This document shows, in pieces, positions 14,203-22,701 of a DNA stretch of 36,031 nt (positions are counted from its first letter, which is position 1; every line of letters starts with the position of its first letter). The notes below the pieces were generated by a model that was not told where the DNA came from, did not search any database, and saw only the letters and a list, made by a program, of their open reading frames with translations. A program made the position numbers and the translations under genes. The stretch lies in NCBI GenBank assembly GCA_017458185.1, contig JAFTFY010000006.1:1-36031 (forward strand). Reading direction: 5' to 3'. Origin of the DNA: Neisseriaceae bacterium. GTDB taxonomy: Bacteria; Pseudomonadota; Gammaproteobacteria; Burkholderiales; Neisseriaceae.

Positions 14203-15420
14203 ATGATGAAAAAACAAAACATTACCATTCTTGGTGCCACTGGCAGTATCGGGCAGAGTACGCTGGATATTCTCCGCCAACACCCCGATAAATTCAGCGT
14301 TTTTGCTCTCACCGCTTATTCGCAAGTGGAAAAATTAGGCGATTTGTGTGTGCAATTTTCGCCACAATATGCGGTCATTAACGGCGAAGAGAATGCCGAA
14401 AAATTAAATAAATTATTAAAATCAAAAGGTTGTGATACGCAAGTTTTATGCAAAGAAGACGCTTTGTCTTTTGTGGCAACGCACAAAAACACCGATATGG
14501 TTATGGCGGCGATTGTCGGGGCGGCGGGTTTTGTGTCGGCGTTTGCGGCGGCGGAATGTGGCAAGAAAATTTTGTTAGCCAACAAGGAAACGCTGGTTAT
14601 GGGCGGTGAGTTGTTTATGGCAACCGCAAATGCCAATCACGCCCCTGTCTTGCCTGTGGATAGCGAACACAATGCGGTGTTTCAAACGCTGCCTGAAAGC
14701 GTGCGGCGTGAAATGGCAAATGGCGTTTTTTCAGGCAGCCTGAACGACAAAATTGCATCTATTTTAATCACCGCGTCTGGCGGTTCGTTTTTGCATACGC
14801 CTTTGAATAAATTTGAAAAAATCACGCCACAAATGGCGGTGAAGCACCCCAAATGGTCTATGGGTCGAAAAATTTCGGTCGATTCTTCCACAATGATGAA
14901 TAAGGGTTTGGAAGTGATTGAAGCCTGTCGATTATTTATGCTACCTGCCGACAAAATCGAAGTGGTGATTCACCCGCAAAGCATTATTCACGGTATGACG
15001 CGTTACGCGGACGGCTCGATTTTGGCACAATTAGGCACGCCTGATATGCGTGTGCCGATTGCTCACTCACTGGGGCTACCTGAACGGATTGCGTCAGGCG
15101 TTGCCCCTTTGGACTTTTTTGCGTTAGATAAATTGACATTCCATCGTCCTGATTTTGAAAGATTTCCCTGTTTGCGTTTGGCGTTTGAAGCGTTGAAAAC
15201 AGGCGGTGCAATGCCGTGTATTTTAAATGCTGCCAACGAAATCGCGGTTGCCGCATTTTTGAACGAACAAATTCGCTTTACACAAATTGCCCAAGTGATT
15301 GAAAAAACAATGGAAAATGTGCCGAATACGGTAGCGGATAATGTGGCTGATTTATTGAAAATAGATAAAAATGCACGAATAGTAGCAGATGAAATCATTA
15401 AAAAGTTTCAGGCAGCCTGA
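14203..15420 (+). CDS. dxr: 1-deoxy-D-xylulose 5-phosphate reductoisomerase
   Basis: 405 residues from the ATGATG at 14203; an upstream start at 14164 would overlap prfH and translate an uptake sequence. The enzyme makes 2-C-methylerythritol 4-phosphate with NADPH, the second step of the non-mevalonate isoprenoid route in the cytosol. Seen are the nucleotide motif ILGATGSIGQST near residue 8, NKETLVMGG, the metal site in PVDSEHNAVFQ, the flexible loop near PKWSMGRKISVDSSTMMNKG, and HPQSIIHGM. Several uptake sequences lie in frame (for example SGSLND and GLPERI). The last codons FQAA-stop are themselves an uptake sequence. It converges on rsgA with a 4-bp gap. Confidence 0.96.
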   Translation: MMKKQNITILGATGSIGQSTLDILRQHPDKFSVFALTAYSQVEKLGDLCVQFSPQYAVINGEENAEKLNKLLKSKGCDTQVLCKEDALSFVATHKNTDMVMAAIVGAAGFVSAFAAAECGKKILLANKETLVMGGELFMATANANHAPVLPVDSEHNAVFQTLPESVRREMANGVFSGSLNDKIASILITASGGSFLHTPLNKFEKITPQMAVKHPKWSMGRKISVDSSTMMNKGLEVIEACRLFMLPADKIEVVIHPQSIIHGMTRYADGSILAQLGTPDMRVPIAHSLGLPERIASGVAPLDFFALDKLTFHRPDFERFPCLRLAFEALKTGGAMPCILNAANEIAVAAFLNEQIRFTQIAQVIEKTMENVPNTVADNVADLLKIDKNARIVADEIIKKFQAA

Positions 15421-15422
15421 AC
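15405..15422. terminator. Uptake sequence shared as stop codon and terminator of dxr and rsgA
   Basis: GTTTCAGGCAGCCTGAAC encodes the last residues and stop of dxr and ends 3 bp from the rsgA stop. As the only palindrome between the convergent genes, it is the likely bidirectional terminator. Confidence 0.6.
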
Positions 15423-15424
15423 AA

Positions 15425-16288
15425 TTAAATCTTTTCCTGAATAATCTTCTGTAAAAATAATAATCTGTCCTGATTTATTTCGCCATTTTGGGCAGCGTTT
15501 TTAATCGCACAATCGGGTTCTTGTAAATGGCGGCAATTATGAAAACGGCATTTGCCGATAAATGTTTTCATATCGGGAAAATAATATAACAGTTCATCAA
15601 CGCTTAAATGATTTAAGCCAAAAGATTGCATACCTGGTGTATCAATAAAAGAAGTATGTTCATCAATTTGATATAATTTGCTAAATGTTGTGGTGTGTTT
15701 GCCTTTTTCATTTAACGATATATCGCCTGTTTTGGCTTTATTTTCGCCTAAAATGGCATTGGTTAATTGCGATTTACCCACGCCCGATTGTCCAACCAAA
15801 ATATTACAAGCCCCACGCATTTTATTTTTTAAATCAGATATATCGTTATTGATGGCAATCGTTTTAATAACAGGCAGCCTGAAAATATGGCGATAAAAAT
15901 CTTCTTTATCCTGCTTCATATCCGTTAATAAATCCATTTTATTGATAATTAAAAAAGCAGGAATATTCGCCGCATTGCAGGCTAATAGTGTTCTTTGTAA
16001 TAAATCTAAATTAGGTTCAGGTAAAATGGCTGTAACAACAAATACTTGCGTTACATTTGCCGCTAATAATTTAGTGCGTTTTTCATCTTGGCGAAACAAT
16101 AAACTTTTTCGTGGTAAATAATCTTCAATCACCGCTTGATGATTGTTAATTTGCTGAATATGCACCCTATCGCCACACACAAAATCAGTGCGTTTTTTGC
16201 GTGTATTGGCTTCTAATAATAAACCTTTATCGGTTTGAACAACAAAACGCCGTCCGTAATCTTCAATAATTGTAGCGGTTTCTAACAT
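15425..16288 (-). CDS. rsgA: Small ribosomal subunit biogenesis GTPase
   Basis: 287 residues. RsgA binds the maturing 30S subunit and uses GTP hydrolysis to check the decoding region. The circularly permuted GTPase order is visible: NKMD (G4) at about residue 115, then GQSGVGKSQL (P-loop), then DTPGMQSF (G3). An OB-fold comes first (residues 1-70) and a C-terminal zinc-knuckle, CRFHNCRHLQEPDCAIK, comes last. An uptake sequence within the gene encodes FRLPV near residue 137. The start at 16288 has no obvious ribosome binding site, and an uptake variant (AGGTTGCC) lies just upstream. Confidence 0.95.
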   Translation of the reverse strand: MLETATIIEDYGRRFVVQTDKGLLLEANTRKKRTDFVCGDRVHIQQINNHQAVIEDYLPRKSLLFRQDEKRTKLLAANVTQVFVVTAILPEPNLDLLQRTLLACNAANIPAFLIINKMDLLTDMKQDKEDFYRHIFRLPVIKTIAINNDISDLKNKMRGACNILVGQSGVGKSQLTNAILGENKAKTGDISLNEKGKHTTTFSKLYQIDEHTSFIDTPGMQSFGLNHLSVDELLYYFPDMKTFIGKCRFHNCRHLQEPDCAIKNAAQNGEINQDRLLFLQKIIQEKI

Positions 16289-16331
16289 AGTTCAGGTTGC
16301 CTGAAAAATATAAATTCATTGTTTTTATTCC

Positions 16332-17000
16332 TTAATTACTCATTTTATATGATATAAAAGAAACTATGGTCATAGAAAATAAAGAAGATACAAACCACAG
16401 CCATATCGGCATTTCAATCGTAAAGAGAAAACCCCGTACTTGTCCGTTATAACTTGAAAAAATATAATATGAATAAAAACCAATCAATAAACCTAAAACG
16501 ATTGTTGATATTTCATAATATATTTTAAATGTTTTAGGTAATAATCTTAAAAAACAAACAGCAATCAGTGCAGGAATAAATAAGAATATACAAAATGGGA
16601 AAATAAAAACAAAAATAAATGAAAATGCCAACATTATCAAAGTATCCAATATTGAACCATTAAATAATCCTTCATTTATTATTGTAAAAATAAAAAACAC
16701 AATCGTCATTATCAATGGAAATAAAGAACTACATAATAAAATTTGAAGAAATATCTGTCCCTTTGTGTAATTATTATTTGAACTTTTTAATGTTAAAGTA
16801 TCTACATATAAATTACTTGAAAAATATTCTTCCACTTCTTGTGGTTGAATATATAATTGATAATAAAAAGACAACAAAATACCAATAGCAAAAATAATAA
16901 CGCCAATAGTTTTTATCCATACTATATTATTGAAATATCCCAATAAAATTGAGATTATTCCAATAAATATAGCACAGATAATAATACTTCTATTTAACAT
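16332..17000 (-). CDS. Hypothetical membrane protein with about six spans
   Basis: 222 residues, start MLNRSIIICAIFIGIISILL. Hydrophobic segments are seen near residues 4-22, 28-50, 85-110, 135-170 (probably two), 178-197 and 200-220. The loop after the second span contains QEVEEYFSSNLYVD. The gene is very AT-rich with many Ile, Phe and Ser codons, unlike rsgA. No family is recognised. It lies between rsgA and the hexose-phosphate mutase gene on the same strand. An AGGCTACCTGAA-type uptake variant lies directly upstream of its start, and a hairpin cluster separates it from the mutase gene. Confidence 0.72.
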   Translation of the reverse strand: MLNRSIIICAIFIGIISILLGYFNNIVWIKTIGVIIFAIGILLSFYYQLYIQPQEVEEYFSSNLYVDTLTLKSSNNNYTKGQIFLQILLCSSLFPLIMTIVFFIFTIINEGLFNGSILDTLIMLAFSFIFVFIFPFCIFLFIPALIAVCFLRLLPKTFKIYYEISTIVLGLLIGFYSYYIFSSYNGQVRGFLFTIEMPIWLWFVSSLFSMTIVSFISYKMSN

Positions 17001-17020
17001 GTTCAGGCTACCTGAAAATA

Positions 17021-17087
17021 AGGTTTGTTTTAACGAAGTTAAAACCTTTTATGAACGAAGTTCATAAAAGCAGATTGCGAAGCAATC
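17021..17087. repeat. Cluster of three GAA-triloop hairpins
   Basis: Three perfect hairpins follow each other: TTTTAAC-GAA-GTTAAAA (17028-17044), TTTTATGAAC around GAA (17047-17069), and GATTGC-GAA-GCAATC (17073-17087). The last overlaps the stop codon of the mutase gene. The same GATTGC hairpin occurs twice in the cluster at 21675. Confidence 0.75.
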
Positions 17088-18483
17088 AAACCGCAATTTC
17101 AACGAAGTTAAACTCAATACCATATTGTTTTAATATTGCTGCAAATTCGTTTTGAATGTGTTTCAACGATTGTTCATCATCGGCTTCAAAACGCAATACC
17201 AAAACAGGTGTGGTATTTGATGCACGAATTAAACCAAAGCCATTTTTATATTCCACACGCAAGCCGTCAATGGTAATAATTTCTTCGGCGTTTGCAAATT
17301 GAGCCTGTGCTTGCAATTTGGCAATTAAAGCGTGATTATCGCCCTCTTTTGCCATTTTAATATTGATTTCTGGCGTAGAAAACGCATTAGGCAGGTTATT
17401 TAAAATTTCGTTAGGATTGTCATATTGCGACAATATTTGCAAAAGTCGGCAACCTGCATATAAACCGTCATCAAAACCAAACCAATTTTCCTTAAAAAAT
17501 AAATGCCCACTCATTTCCCCTGCTAATTGTGCATTATGTTCTTTAATGGCGGCTTTAATAAAACTATGCCCTGTTTTACATAAAATAGGCTCACCGCCAT
17601 TTTGTAAAATCACTTTTTTCAGCAAGCGAGAACATTTTACATCAAAAATAATTTTGGCGTTTTTTTGTCTCGTTAAAATATCTTGGGCAAATAACATTAA
17701 CTGACGGTCAGGATAAATAATATTGCCGTCTTTTGTTACCACGCCCAAACGGTCGCCATCGCCGTCAAATGCCAAACCAATTTCGCAATCGGTTGTTTTT
17801 AATGTATTTTGTAAGTCTTGTAAATTTTCAGGTTTGGCAGGGTCTGGGTGATGATTGGGGAAGTTTCCATCAACTTCGCAAAAGAGTTCTAACACATTGA
17901 CGCCAATCTTTTCAAATAATTTTTTAGCAAATGCACCTGCAATACCATTGCCTGCATCTATTGCCGCTTTTATCGGTCGTTTCACTTGAACCGTTTTGGC
18001 AATATAGTCAATATATTCATCGGCAATATTCAATTCTTTGCACTTGCCTGAACAATTAGGATAATTCAAAAAATCATCGTTTTGTATTCGGGCTAACAGA
18101 TTTTGAATTTTATCACCTGAATAAGTTTCGCCTGCAATCATCATTTTAAAGCCGTTATAATCAGGCGGATTGTGGCTACCTGTAATCATCACGCCAGTAC
18201 CATTTGTGTGCGTGTGTACGGCAAAATAAAGCATGGGCGTGGTTGTGGCACCCAAATACAGCACGCTCAAACCTGCGTCTGTTAAGGATTGCATTAACAA
18301 TTCTGCAATGTGGCTGCCTGATAATCGTCCGTCTCGTGCAACGGCAATTTCTTTCACACCAGTGGCTACCGCTTCACTGGCAATCGCTTTACCAATCAGC
18401 GTTGCGGCTTCATCGTTTAACGACTCGCCGACAATACCACGAATATCGTAGGCTTTAAAAATTTCGGGGGCTATGTTTTCCAT
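17086..18483 (-). CDS. Phosphomannomutase/phosphoglucomutase
   Basis: 465 residues, typical for the AlgC/Pgm class. The enzyme swaps phosphate between C1 and C6 of glucose or mannose phosphates, feeding lipooligosaccharide and other sugar polymers. All four active-site loops are seen: TGSHNPPDYNGFK with phosphoserine S103, the metal loop AFDGDGDRLGVV, the sugar loop GEMSGHLFF, and the phosphate-binding RASNTTPVLVLRFE near the C-terminus. AAAGGA precedes the ATG. The last codons (FVEIAV) and the stop run into the hairpin cluster, so that repeat has shaped the 3' end of the gene. The choice between glucose and mannose substrate cannot be made. Confidence 0.93.
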   Translation of the reverse strand: MENIAPEIFKAYDIRGIVGESLNDEAATLIGKAIASEAVATGVKEIAVARDGRLSGSHIAELLMQSLTDAGLSVLYLGATTTPMLYFAVHTHTNGTGVMITGSHNPPDYNGFKMMIAGETYSGDKIQNLLARIQNDDFLNYPNCSGKCKELNIADEYIDYIAKTVQVKRPIKAAIDAGNGIAGAFAKKLFEKIGVNVLELFCEVDGNFPNHHPDPAKPENLQDLQNTLKTTDCEIGLAFDGDGDRLGVVTKDGNIIYPDRQLMLFAQDILTRQKNAKIIFDVKCSRLLKKVILQNGGEPILCKTGHSFIKAAIKEHNAQLAGEMSGHLFFKENWFGFDDGLYAGCRLLQILSQYDNPNEILNNLPNAFSTPEINIKMAKEGDNHALIAKLQAQAQFANAEEIITIDGLRVEYKNGFGLIRASNTTPVLVLRFEADDEQSLKHIQNEFAAILKQYGIEFNFVEIAV

Positions 18484-18516
18484 TTTTTGTTTCCTTTATC
18501 AAGTTGTTTCAACCAA

Positions 18517-18540
18517 AATAATACCATTTATTGTATTATT
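18517..18540. terminator. AT-rich hairpin between the DUF2130 and mutase genes
   Basis: AATAATAC (18517-18524) pairs with GTATTATT (18533-18540) across an 8-nt loop. Followed on the minus strand by TTTTGG, it is a weak terminator candidate for the DUF2130 gene. Confidence 0.35.
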
Positions 18541-18553
18541 TTACGCTTATTTC

Positions 18554-19792
18554 CTAATGGTTATCTGTGTTCTTTAATTCATCAAACGCCTGTTTCATTG
18601 TGGCATTATTATGTGTTAATTTTTTAATGGTTAAATTTTCTGATTTATCATTTGCCAAGCGTAATTGACGCTCTGACGCTAATAATGCGTCTTTTACCTT
18701 TTGCAAATTATCTATGCTTTTATCAATTTGTTCAATCGCTTCATTAAATCGTTTTTGGGCTTGTTCATAATTATAAGCAAAACCTTTTTTAAATTCCAAT
18801 AATTTTTCTTCAAAATGCGTAATATCCAAATGCCGATTTTTTTGTTCCTGCAATTCTTGTTTTGCCGTCATACTTGACCAATTTGCATTGCGTAAAATGC
18901 TTAATAAAGGAATAAAAAATTGCGGACGAATAATATACATTTTGGGATACTGATGAGAAATAACAATACCATTATTATAAAATTCATTGTCAGATTCTAA
19001 TAATGAAACCAATACCGCATATTCACAATTTTTATTTTTACGGTCTTTATCTAATTTGGCTAAAAAATCTTCGTTTTTATGTTTAGTAAGCGTGCTATCT
19101 TGTTCGTTTTTCATTTCAAACATAATGGAAATCACTTCAATACCTGAACGGTCGCTTTCTCGATAAATAAAATCGCCTTTGCTACCACTTGAAGTATCAT
19201 TATCTTTTTCAAACGATACATTGCCTGATAACAAACCACGCAATTTATTAAATTCATTGTAGCAATGCTGTTCCAAAGTTTCACCTAATAACTTAACATT
19301 CATTTTTGTTTTTAGGTCTTTATAATAATCAATTTGCTCTTGTTTTTCTTTTAATAATAATTGATATTTTTCTTTTTCACTATTTAATAACGATTGCGTG
19401 TTATTTTGTTCAAGCAATATTTGATTTTTTAAAAAAGCAATTTCTTCTTTCAATTGTATTTCTTTGGCAGAAAAATCGTTAGTACATTCTAACTCTTTAT
19501 TTTTAATTGCCATATCTATTTGTTTTTGTTGTTCATTCAGTTGATATTGTAATTGTGAAATTAAATTGTCTTTTTGATGGATTTGTTTATCATATTGTTG
19601 TTCTTTATCTTTTAATGATAAATCAAATTGTGCTTGACAAATATGTTGAATATTTTGGCGTTCTAAACCAATGCGTTTTTCCAATTCTAAATGAAACGCT
19701 TTATCCTTTAATTCGGCAAATATTTTATTTGCTTTATGATTATCCAAAGTAAATTCTTTTTGACAATGTGGGCAAGTAATGGTGGTATTCAT
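18554..19792 (-). CDS. DUF2130 domain protein
   Basis: 412 residues. The N-terminus has a CPHC zinc-knuckle-like pair. Residues about 25-165 are a long charged coiled coil rich in Gln, Glu and Lys. The conserved DUF2130 core follows, with GSKGDFIYRE, GIEVISIMFEMKNEQDSTLT, HKNEDFLAKLDKDR and CEYAVLVSLLESDNEFYNNGI. The order of acidic and lysine residues in the core resembles a restriction-endonuclease fold, which is inference. A second coil closes the protein. The cellular role of the family is unknown. It starts 18 bp after the acyltransferase gene on the same strand, so cotranscription is likely. Confidence 0.88.
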   Translation of the reverse strand: MNTTITCPHCQKEFTLDNHKANKIFAELKDKAFHLELEKRIGLERQNIQHICQAQFDLSLKDKEQQYDKQIHQKDNLISQLQYQLNEQQKQIDMAIKNKELECTNDFSAKEIQLKEEIAFLKNQILLEQNNTQSLLNSEKEKYQLLLKEKQEQIDYYKDLKTKMNVKLLGETLEQHCYNEFNKLRGLLSGNVSFEKDNDTSSGSKGDFIYRESDRSGIEVISIMFEMKNEQDSTLTKHKNEDFLAKLDKDRKNKNCEYAVLVSLLESDNEFYNNGIVISHQYPKMYIIRPQFFIPLLSILRNANWSSMTAKQELQEQKNRHLDITHFEEKLLEFKKGFAYNYEQAQKRFNEAIEQIDKSIDNLQKVKDALLASERQLRLANDKSENLTIKKLTHNNATMKQAFDELKNTDNH

Positions 19793-19810
19793 TTTTTACT
19801 TTCAAAAAAG

Positions 19811-20689
19811 TTAATCATAAAAAGACGGCTCGCCTGCTGGGCGGGTTTTAAAGCGTTTATGTAGCCAGTAATATTGCTCGGGTATTTCTCGAATCCGCTC
19901 TTCAATAAAGGCATTCATTTGTGCGGTATCCGCAATCGTATCATCAGTTGGAAAAGGCTCAAACGGCGGATAAAATGTCATTCTAAATCGTCCATTTTTT
20001 AAGCGTTCGGCAACTGCTGGCACCACAATCGCATTGGTTAATTTGGCAATGCGAGATAAACCATCAACCGTTGCCGTAGGAATACCGAAAAACGGTACAA
20101 AAACCGAATCTTTTTCGCCTAAATCTTGGTCGGGCAAATATAAAAACACCATATCTTTTTTCTTAATGGCACGAATAATGGTTAATAAACTGTCGGTGCG
20201 TTTTAATAAAAATACATTATTGTAACGGTGTCTGCCTTTTAAAACCCTTTCGTCCATTATTTTATTTTTTTGTTGGGAATAAATACTAATCAAGCCAATA
20301 TCCTGATTACATTTGGCAATCACCGTTTCCATCGCACAAAAATGTGGATATAAGATAATGATTTTTCTACCTGTTTTAACTGCGTCATCATAATGGTGTT
20401 TATTTTTGTATTCGGTCAATTTATATAATCGTTTGTCAGACGCATACCAACCGACACTTAATTCTAAAATCATTGCCATCATATGAAAAAAATGGCGTTT
20501 TAATATATGTTTTCTTTCCGCCTCTGTTTTTTCTGGAAAACATTTTGCCAAGTTAATGGTACCAATACGGCGGCGGCGGTGTGCCAAATGATAAGCAATA
20601 AAGCCAAATATTTCCGCCATAAACCAAATCACTTTAATCGGCAGAAAATGAATAAGATATAAAAATAAAAATCCTAATCGTGTGAGCAT
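19811..20689 (-). CDS. Lipid A biosynthesis late acyltransferase, LpxL/HtrB family
   Basis: 292 residues with an N-terminal membrane anchor (LGFLFLYLIHFLPIKVIWFM). The family adds a secondary acyl chain to lipid A at the inner face of the cytoplasmic membrane. The catalytic HX4E motif is seen as PHFCAMET near residue 115. The PDQDLG motif and the VPFFGIPTATVDGLSRIA segment are family hallmarks. The C-terminal EQYYWLHKRFKTRP is also typical. Whether it matches LpxL1 or LpxL2 of Neisseria is not decided. An uptake-sequence palindrome lies before its start at 20700-20716. Confidence 0.92.
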   Translation of the reverse strand: MLTRLGFLFLYLIHFLPIKVIWFMAEIFGFIAYHLAHRRRRIGTINLAKCFPEKTEAERKHILKRHFFHMMAMILELSVGWYASDKRLYKLTEYKNKHHYDDAVKTGRKIIILYPHFCAMETVIAKCNQDIGLISIYSQQKNKIMDERVLKGRHRYNNVFLLKRTDSLLTIIRAIKKKDMVFLYLPDQDLGEKDSVFVPFFGIPTATVDGLSRIAKLTNAIVVPAVAERLKNGRFRMTFYPPFEPFPTDDTIADTAQMNAFIEERIREIPEQYYWLHKRFKTRPAGEPSFYD

Positions 20690-20699
20690 AATGTTAATC

Positions 20700-20716
20700 T
20701 TTCAGGCAGCCTGAAA
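20700..20716. terminator. Uptake-sequence palindrome after the DUF815 ATPase gene
   Basis: TTTCAGGCAGCCTGAAA sits between the stop of the DUF815 gene and the start of the acyltransferase gene; a likely terminator of the former. Confidence 0.55.
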
Positions 20717-20717
20717 A

Positions 20718-21596
20718 CTAATCCACAACCCTTTCTTCTGGCAAGCGTCCTGCCCAATCGGCGACAAATTGACGAGCCGTTCTGCCACTGCGATTGCCAC
20801 GCATAAGCGACCAGTCTAATGCGGCTTTTTTGGCGGTTTCGTCAAAAGGCAAATGCTCAAATGTCAACCAGCTGGCAACGGCGGACAAATAGGCTTGTTG
20901 ATCAAAAGGATAGAAACTTAACCACAAGCCAAAGCGGTCGGACAAGGAAATTTTTTCTTCCACTGTTTCTTGCGGATGAACTTCGCCTTTGTCGCCCGTG
21001 TGGGCGGTATTATCTGCCATAAATTCGGGCATTAAATGGCGGCGGTTGGAAGTGGCATACACCAGCACATTTTGACAACGCATGGACAAACCGCCGTCTA
21101 ACACAGTTTTGAGTGCTTTATAGCCGTCATCATGTGCTTCAAACGACAAATCATCGCAAAAAACAATAAATTTTTCATCTCGTTGCGACAAAAGCGACAA
21201 TAAATAAGGCAGAGTGAGCAAATCGTCCTTATCGACTTCAATCAAACGCAAACCTTGTTCGGCATATTCATGCAATAAGGCTTTGATTAAAGAAGATTTT
21301 CCCGTTCCCCTTGCACCTGACAACAGCACATTATTAGCACTTCTGCCTGCCAAAAATTGTTCGGTATTGCGAACCAATTTTTGCCGTTGCAAATCCACAG
21401 CCGCCAAAGTTTTGAGCGGAAAAGAATGTGGATTTGGCAAAGCGTGCAGCACACCTTTCTGCCCAATTTTCTGCCAACGAAACGCCAAAGCATGCCAATT
21501 TGGCTCGTCCAATTTAGGCGGCAACCAAGCATCCAAGCGTTCTAACACCGATACCGATAATTTCAAAAAATGCCGCAAAGATTTCAATTTTTTCAT
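20718..21596 (-). CDS. DUF815 family AAA-type ATPase
   Basis: 292 residues from the ATG at 21596. A longer frame from 21701 would translate an uptake sequence (FRLPER), so it is not used. The Walker A motif reads LLSGARGTGKSSLIKALL near residue 110 and the Walker B motif KFIVFCDDLSFE near 165. SNRRHLMPEF and a C-terminal RSGRTARQFVADW with conserved arginines match DUF815 proteins. These are AAA-type ATPases of uncertain function. The region upstream holds an uptake-sequence palindrome at 21647-21663 and a hairpin cluster. Confidence 0.9.
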   Translation of the reverse strand: MKKLKSLRHFLKLSVSVLERLDAWLPPKLDEPNWHALAFRWQKIGQKGVLHALPNPHSFPLKTLAAVDLQRQKLVRNTEQFLAGRSANNVLLSGARGTGKSSLIKALLHEYAEQGLRLIEVDKDDLLTLPYLLSLLSQRDEKFIVFCDDLSFEAHDDGYKALKTVLDGGLSMRCQNVLVYATSNRRHLMPEFMADNTAHTGDKGEVHPQETVEEKISLSDRFGLWLSFYPFDQQAYLSAVASWLTFEHLPFDETAKKAALDWSLMRGNRSGRTARQFVADWAGRLPEERVVD

Positions 21597-21646
21597 CGCA
21601 ATACACAATAATGGCTTAAAATGTGTAGTATAAAACAATATTGCTC

Positions 21647-21663
21647 TTTCAGGCAGCCTGAAA
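21647..21663. terminator. Uptake-sequence palindrome in the divergent gap
   Basis: TTTCAGGCAGCCTGAAA lies between the divergently transcribed DUF815 and ADP-ribosylglycohydrolase genes, so here it cannot serve as a terminator for either; uptake function only. Confidence 0.6.
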
Positions 21664-21674
21664 ACAAGGTTTAG

Positions 21675-21861
21675 TTGATACGAAGTATCAACCTTTAACA
21701 AACGCAGTTTGTTAAAGTGGATTGCGAAGCAATCAAACCGCAGTTTCTGCGAACGAAGTGAAGCTAAAACAAGGTTTATTTATGCGAAGCATAAATTTTT
21801 TATTTACGAAGTAAATAAAAAGATTGCGAAGCAATCAAGCCGAAGTTTGGGCGAAGCCAAA
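21675..21861. repeat. Cluster of seven GNA-triloop hairpins
   Basis: Within 187 bp there are seven palindromes: TTGATAC-GAA-GTATCAA (21675-21691), a 10-bp stem around GCA (21694-21716), GATTGC-GAA-GCAATC (21720-21734), TTTATGC-GAA-GCATAAA (21779-21795), an 11-bp stem around GAA (21797-21821), a second GATTGC copy (21822-21836) and an imperfect one near 21846-21861. The stems differ, but the loop is always GNA closed by C-G. It forms the 5' region of the next gene. Confidence 0.85.
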
Positions 21862-21885
21862 ATTCTAAATAGGAGTAAATACATT

Positions 21886-22701
21886 ATGTTTGGTGCGATT
21901 TTGGGCGATATTATCGGCTCGCCCTTTGAGTTTATGCGACCGCAACCGCAAAGCAAGGATTTTAATTTATTTTCAAAGGCTTGTCGCTATACCGATGACA
22001 GCGTGATGACCTGTGCGATTGCAGACGGTTTGATGAATGTGGATTTATCTCTTGACGACAACACCATTCGCCAGCGTTTGTTGCAAGCGGTTTTAAAATG
22101 GGGGCGTGCCTATCCTAATGCAGGTTATGGCGGCAAGTTTCGTCATTTTTTGGTAAGCGACAACCCACAACCGTATAACAGTTTTGGCAATGGCTCGGCT
22201 ATGCGTGTGTCTGCTGTCGGCTGGATTGCGGGGTCTTTGGACGAAGTTTTGCGTTTGGCTCAACTTTCTGCCGATATTAGCCACAATCATTTTGAAGGCA
22301 TAAAAGGAGCGTGGGCAACTGCCACAGCCATTTTTATGGCACGGCAAAAAGCAGATAAATCGCAAATAAAAACCTATATAGAACAACAATTTGGCTACAA
22401 TCTTTCTGCCACAGCCGAAGAAATTCGCACAAAATATAGATTAGGCAAACATAATCCAGTCGCCTGCGAAGTCTCCGTGCCTGATGCAATTATCGGCTTT
22501 TTAATCAGCGAAAATTTTGAAGACGCCATTCGCACCACAATTTCTTTTGGCGGCGATACCGACACCACAGGTGCCATTTGCGGCAGCATTGCCGAAGCGT
22601 TTTACGGCATTGATGATGACTTAAAAAACAAAGTATTTGATTACTTGCCAGACGATTTAGCCCAAATTGTGCAGAATTTCGCCCAACGCTATCAATCGTA
22701 A
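21886..22701 (+). CDS. ADP-ribosylglycohydrolase (DraG/ARH family)
   Basis: 271 residues from the ATG at 21886, with AGGAG 10 nt upstream. A longer frame from 21709 would translate the hairpin cluster (IAKQSNRSFCERSEAK), an artefact. The family removes ADP-ribose from proteins or small molecules using two Mg ions. Metal-binding motifs are intact: GAILGDIIGSPFE at the N-terminus, YTDDSVMT near residue 38-45, and GGDTDTTGAICGSIAEAFYG near 222-241. No ADP-ribosyltransferase partner lies next to it. An uptake-sequence palindrome (22704-22719) follows the stop. Confidence 0.93.
   Translation: MFGAILGDIIGSPFEFMRPQPQSKDFNLFSKACRYTDDSVMTCAIADGLMNVDLSLDDNTIRQRLLQAVLKWGRAYPNAGYGGKFRHFLVSDNPQPYNSFGNGSAMRVSAVGWIAGSLDEVLRLAQLSADISHNHFEGIKGAWATATAIFMARQKADKSQIKTYIEQQFGYNLSATAEEIRTKYRLGKHNPVACEVSVPDAIIGFLISENFEDAIRTTISFGGDTDTTGAICGSIAEAFYGIDDDLKNKVFDYLPDDLAQIVQNFAQRYQS

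Noticed and set aside
21709..21885. Longer N-terminus for the ADP-ribosylglycohydrolase
   Set aside because: It translates the hairpin cluster; the family start MFGAILGD has its own AGGAG site.
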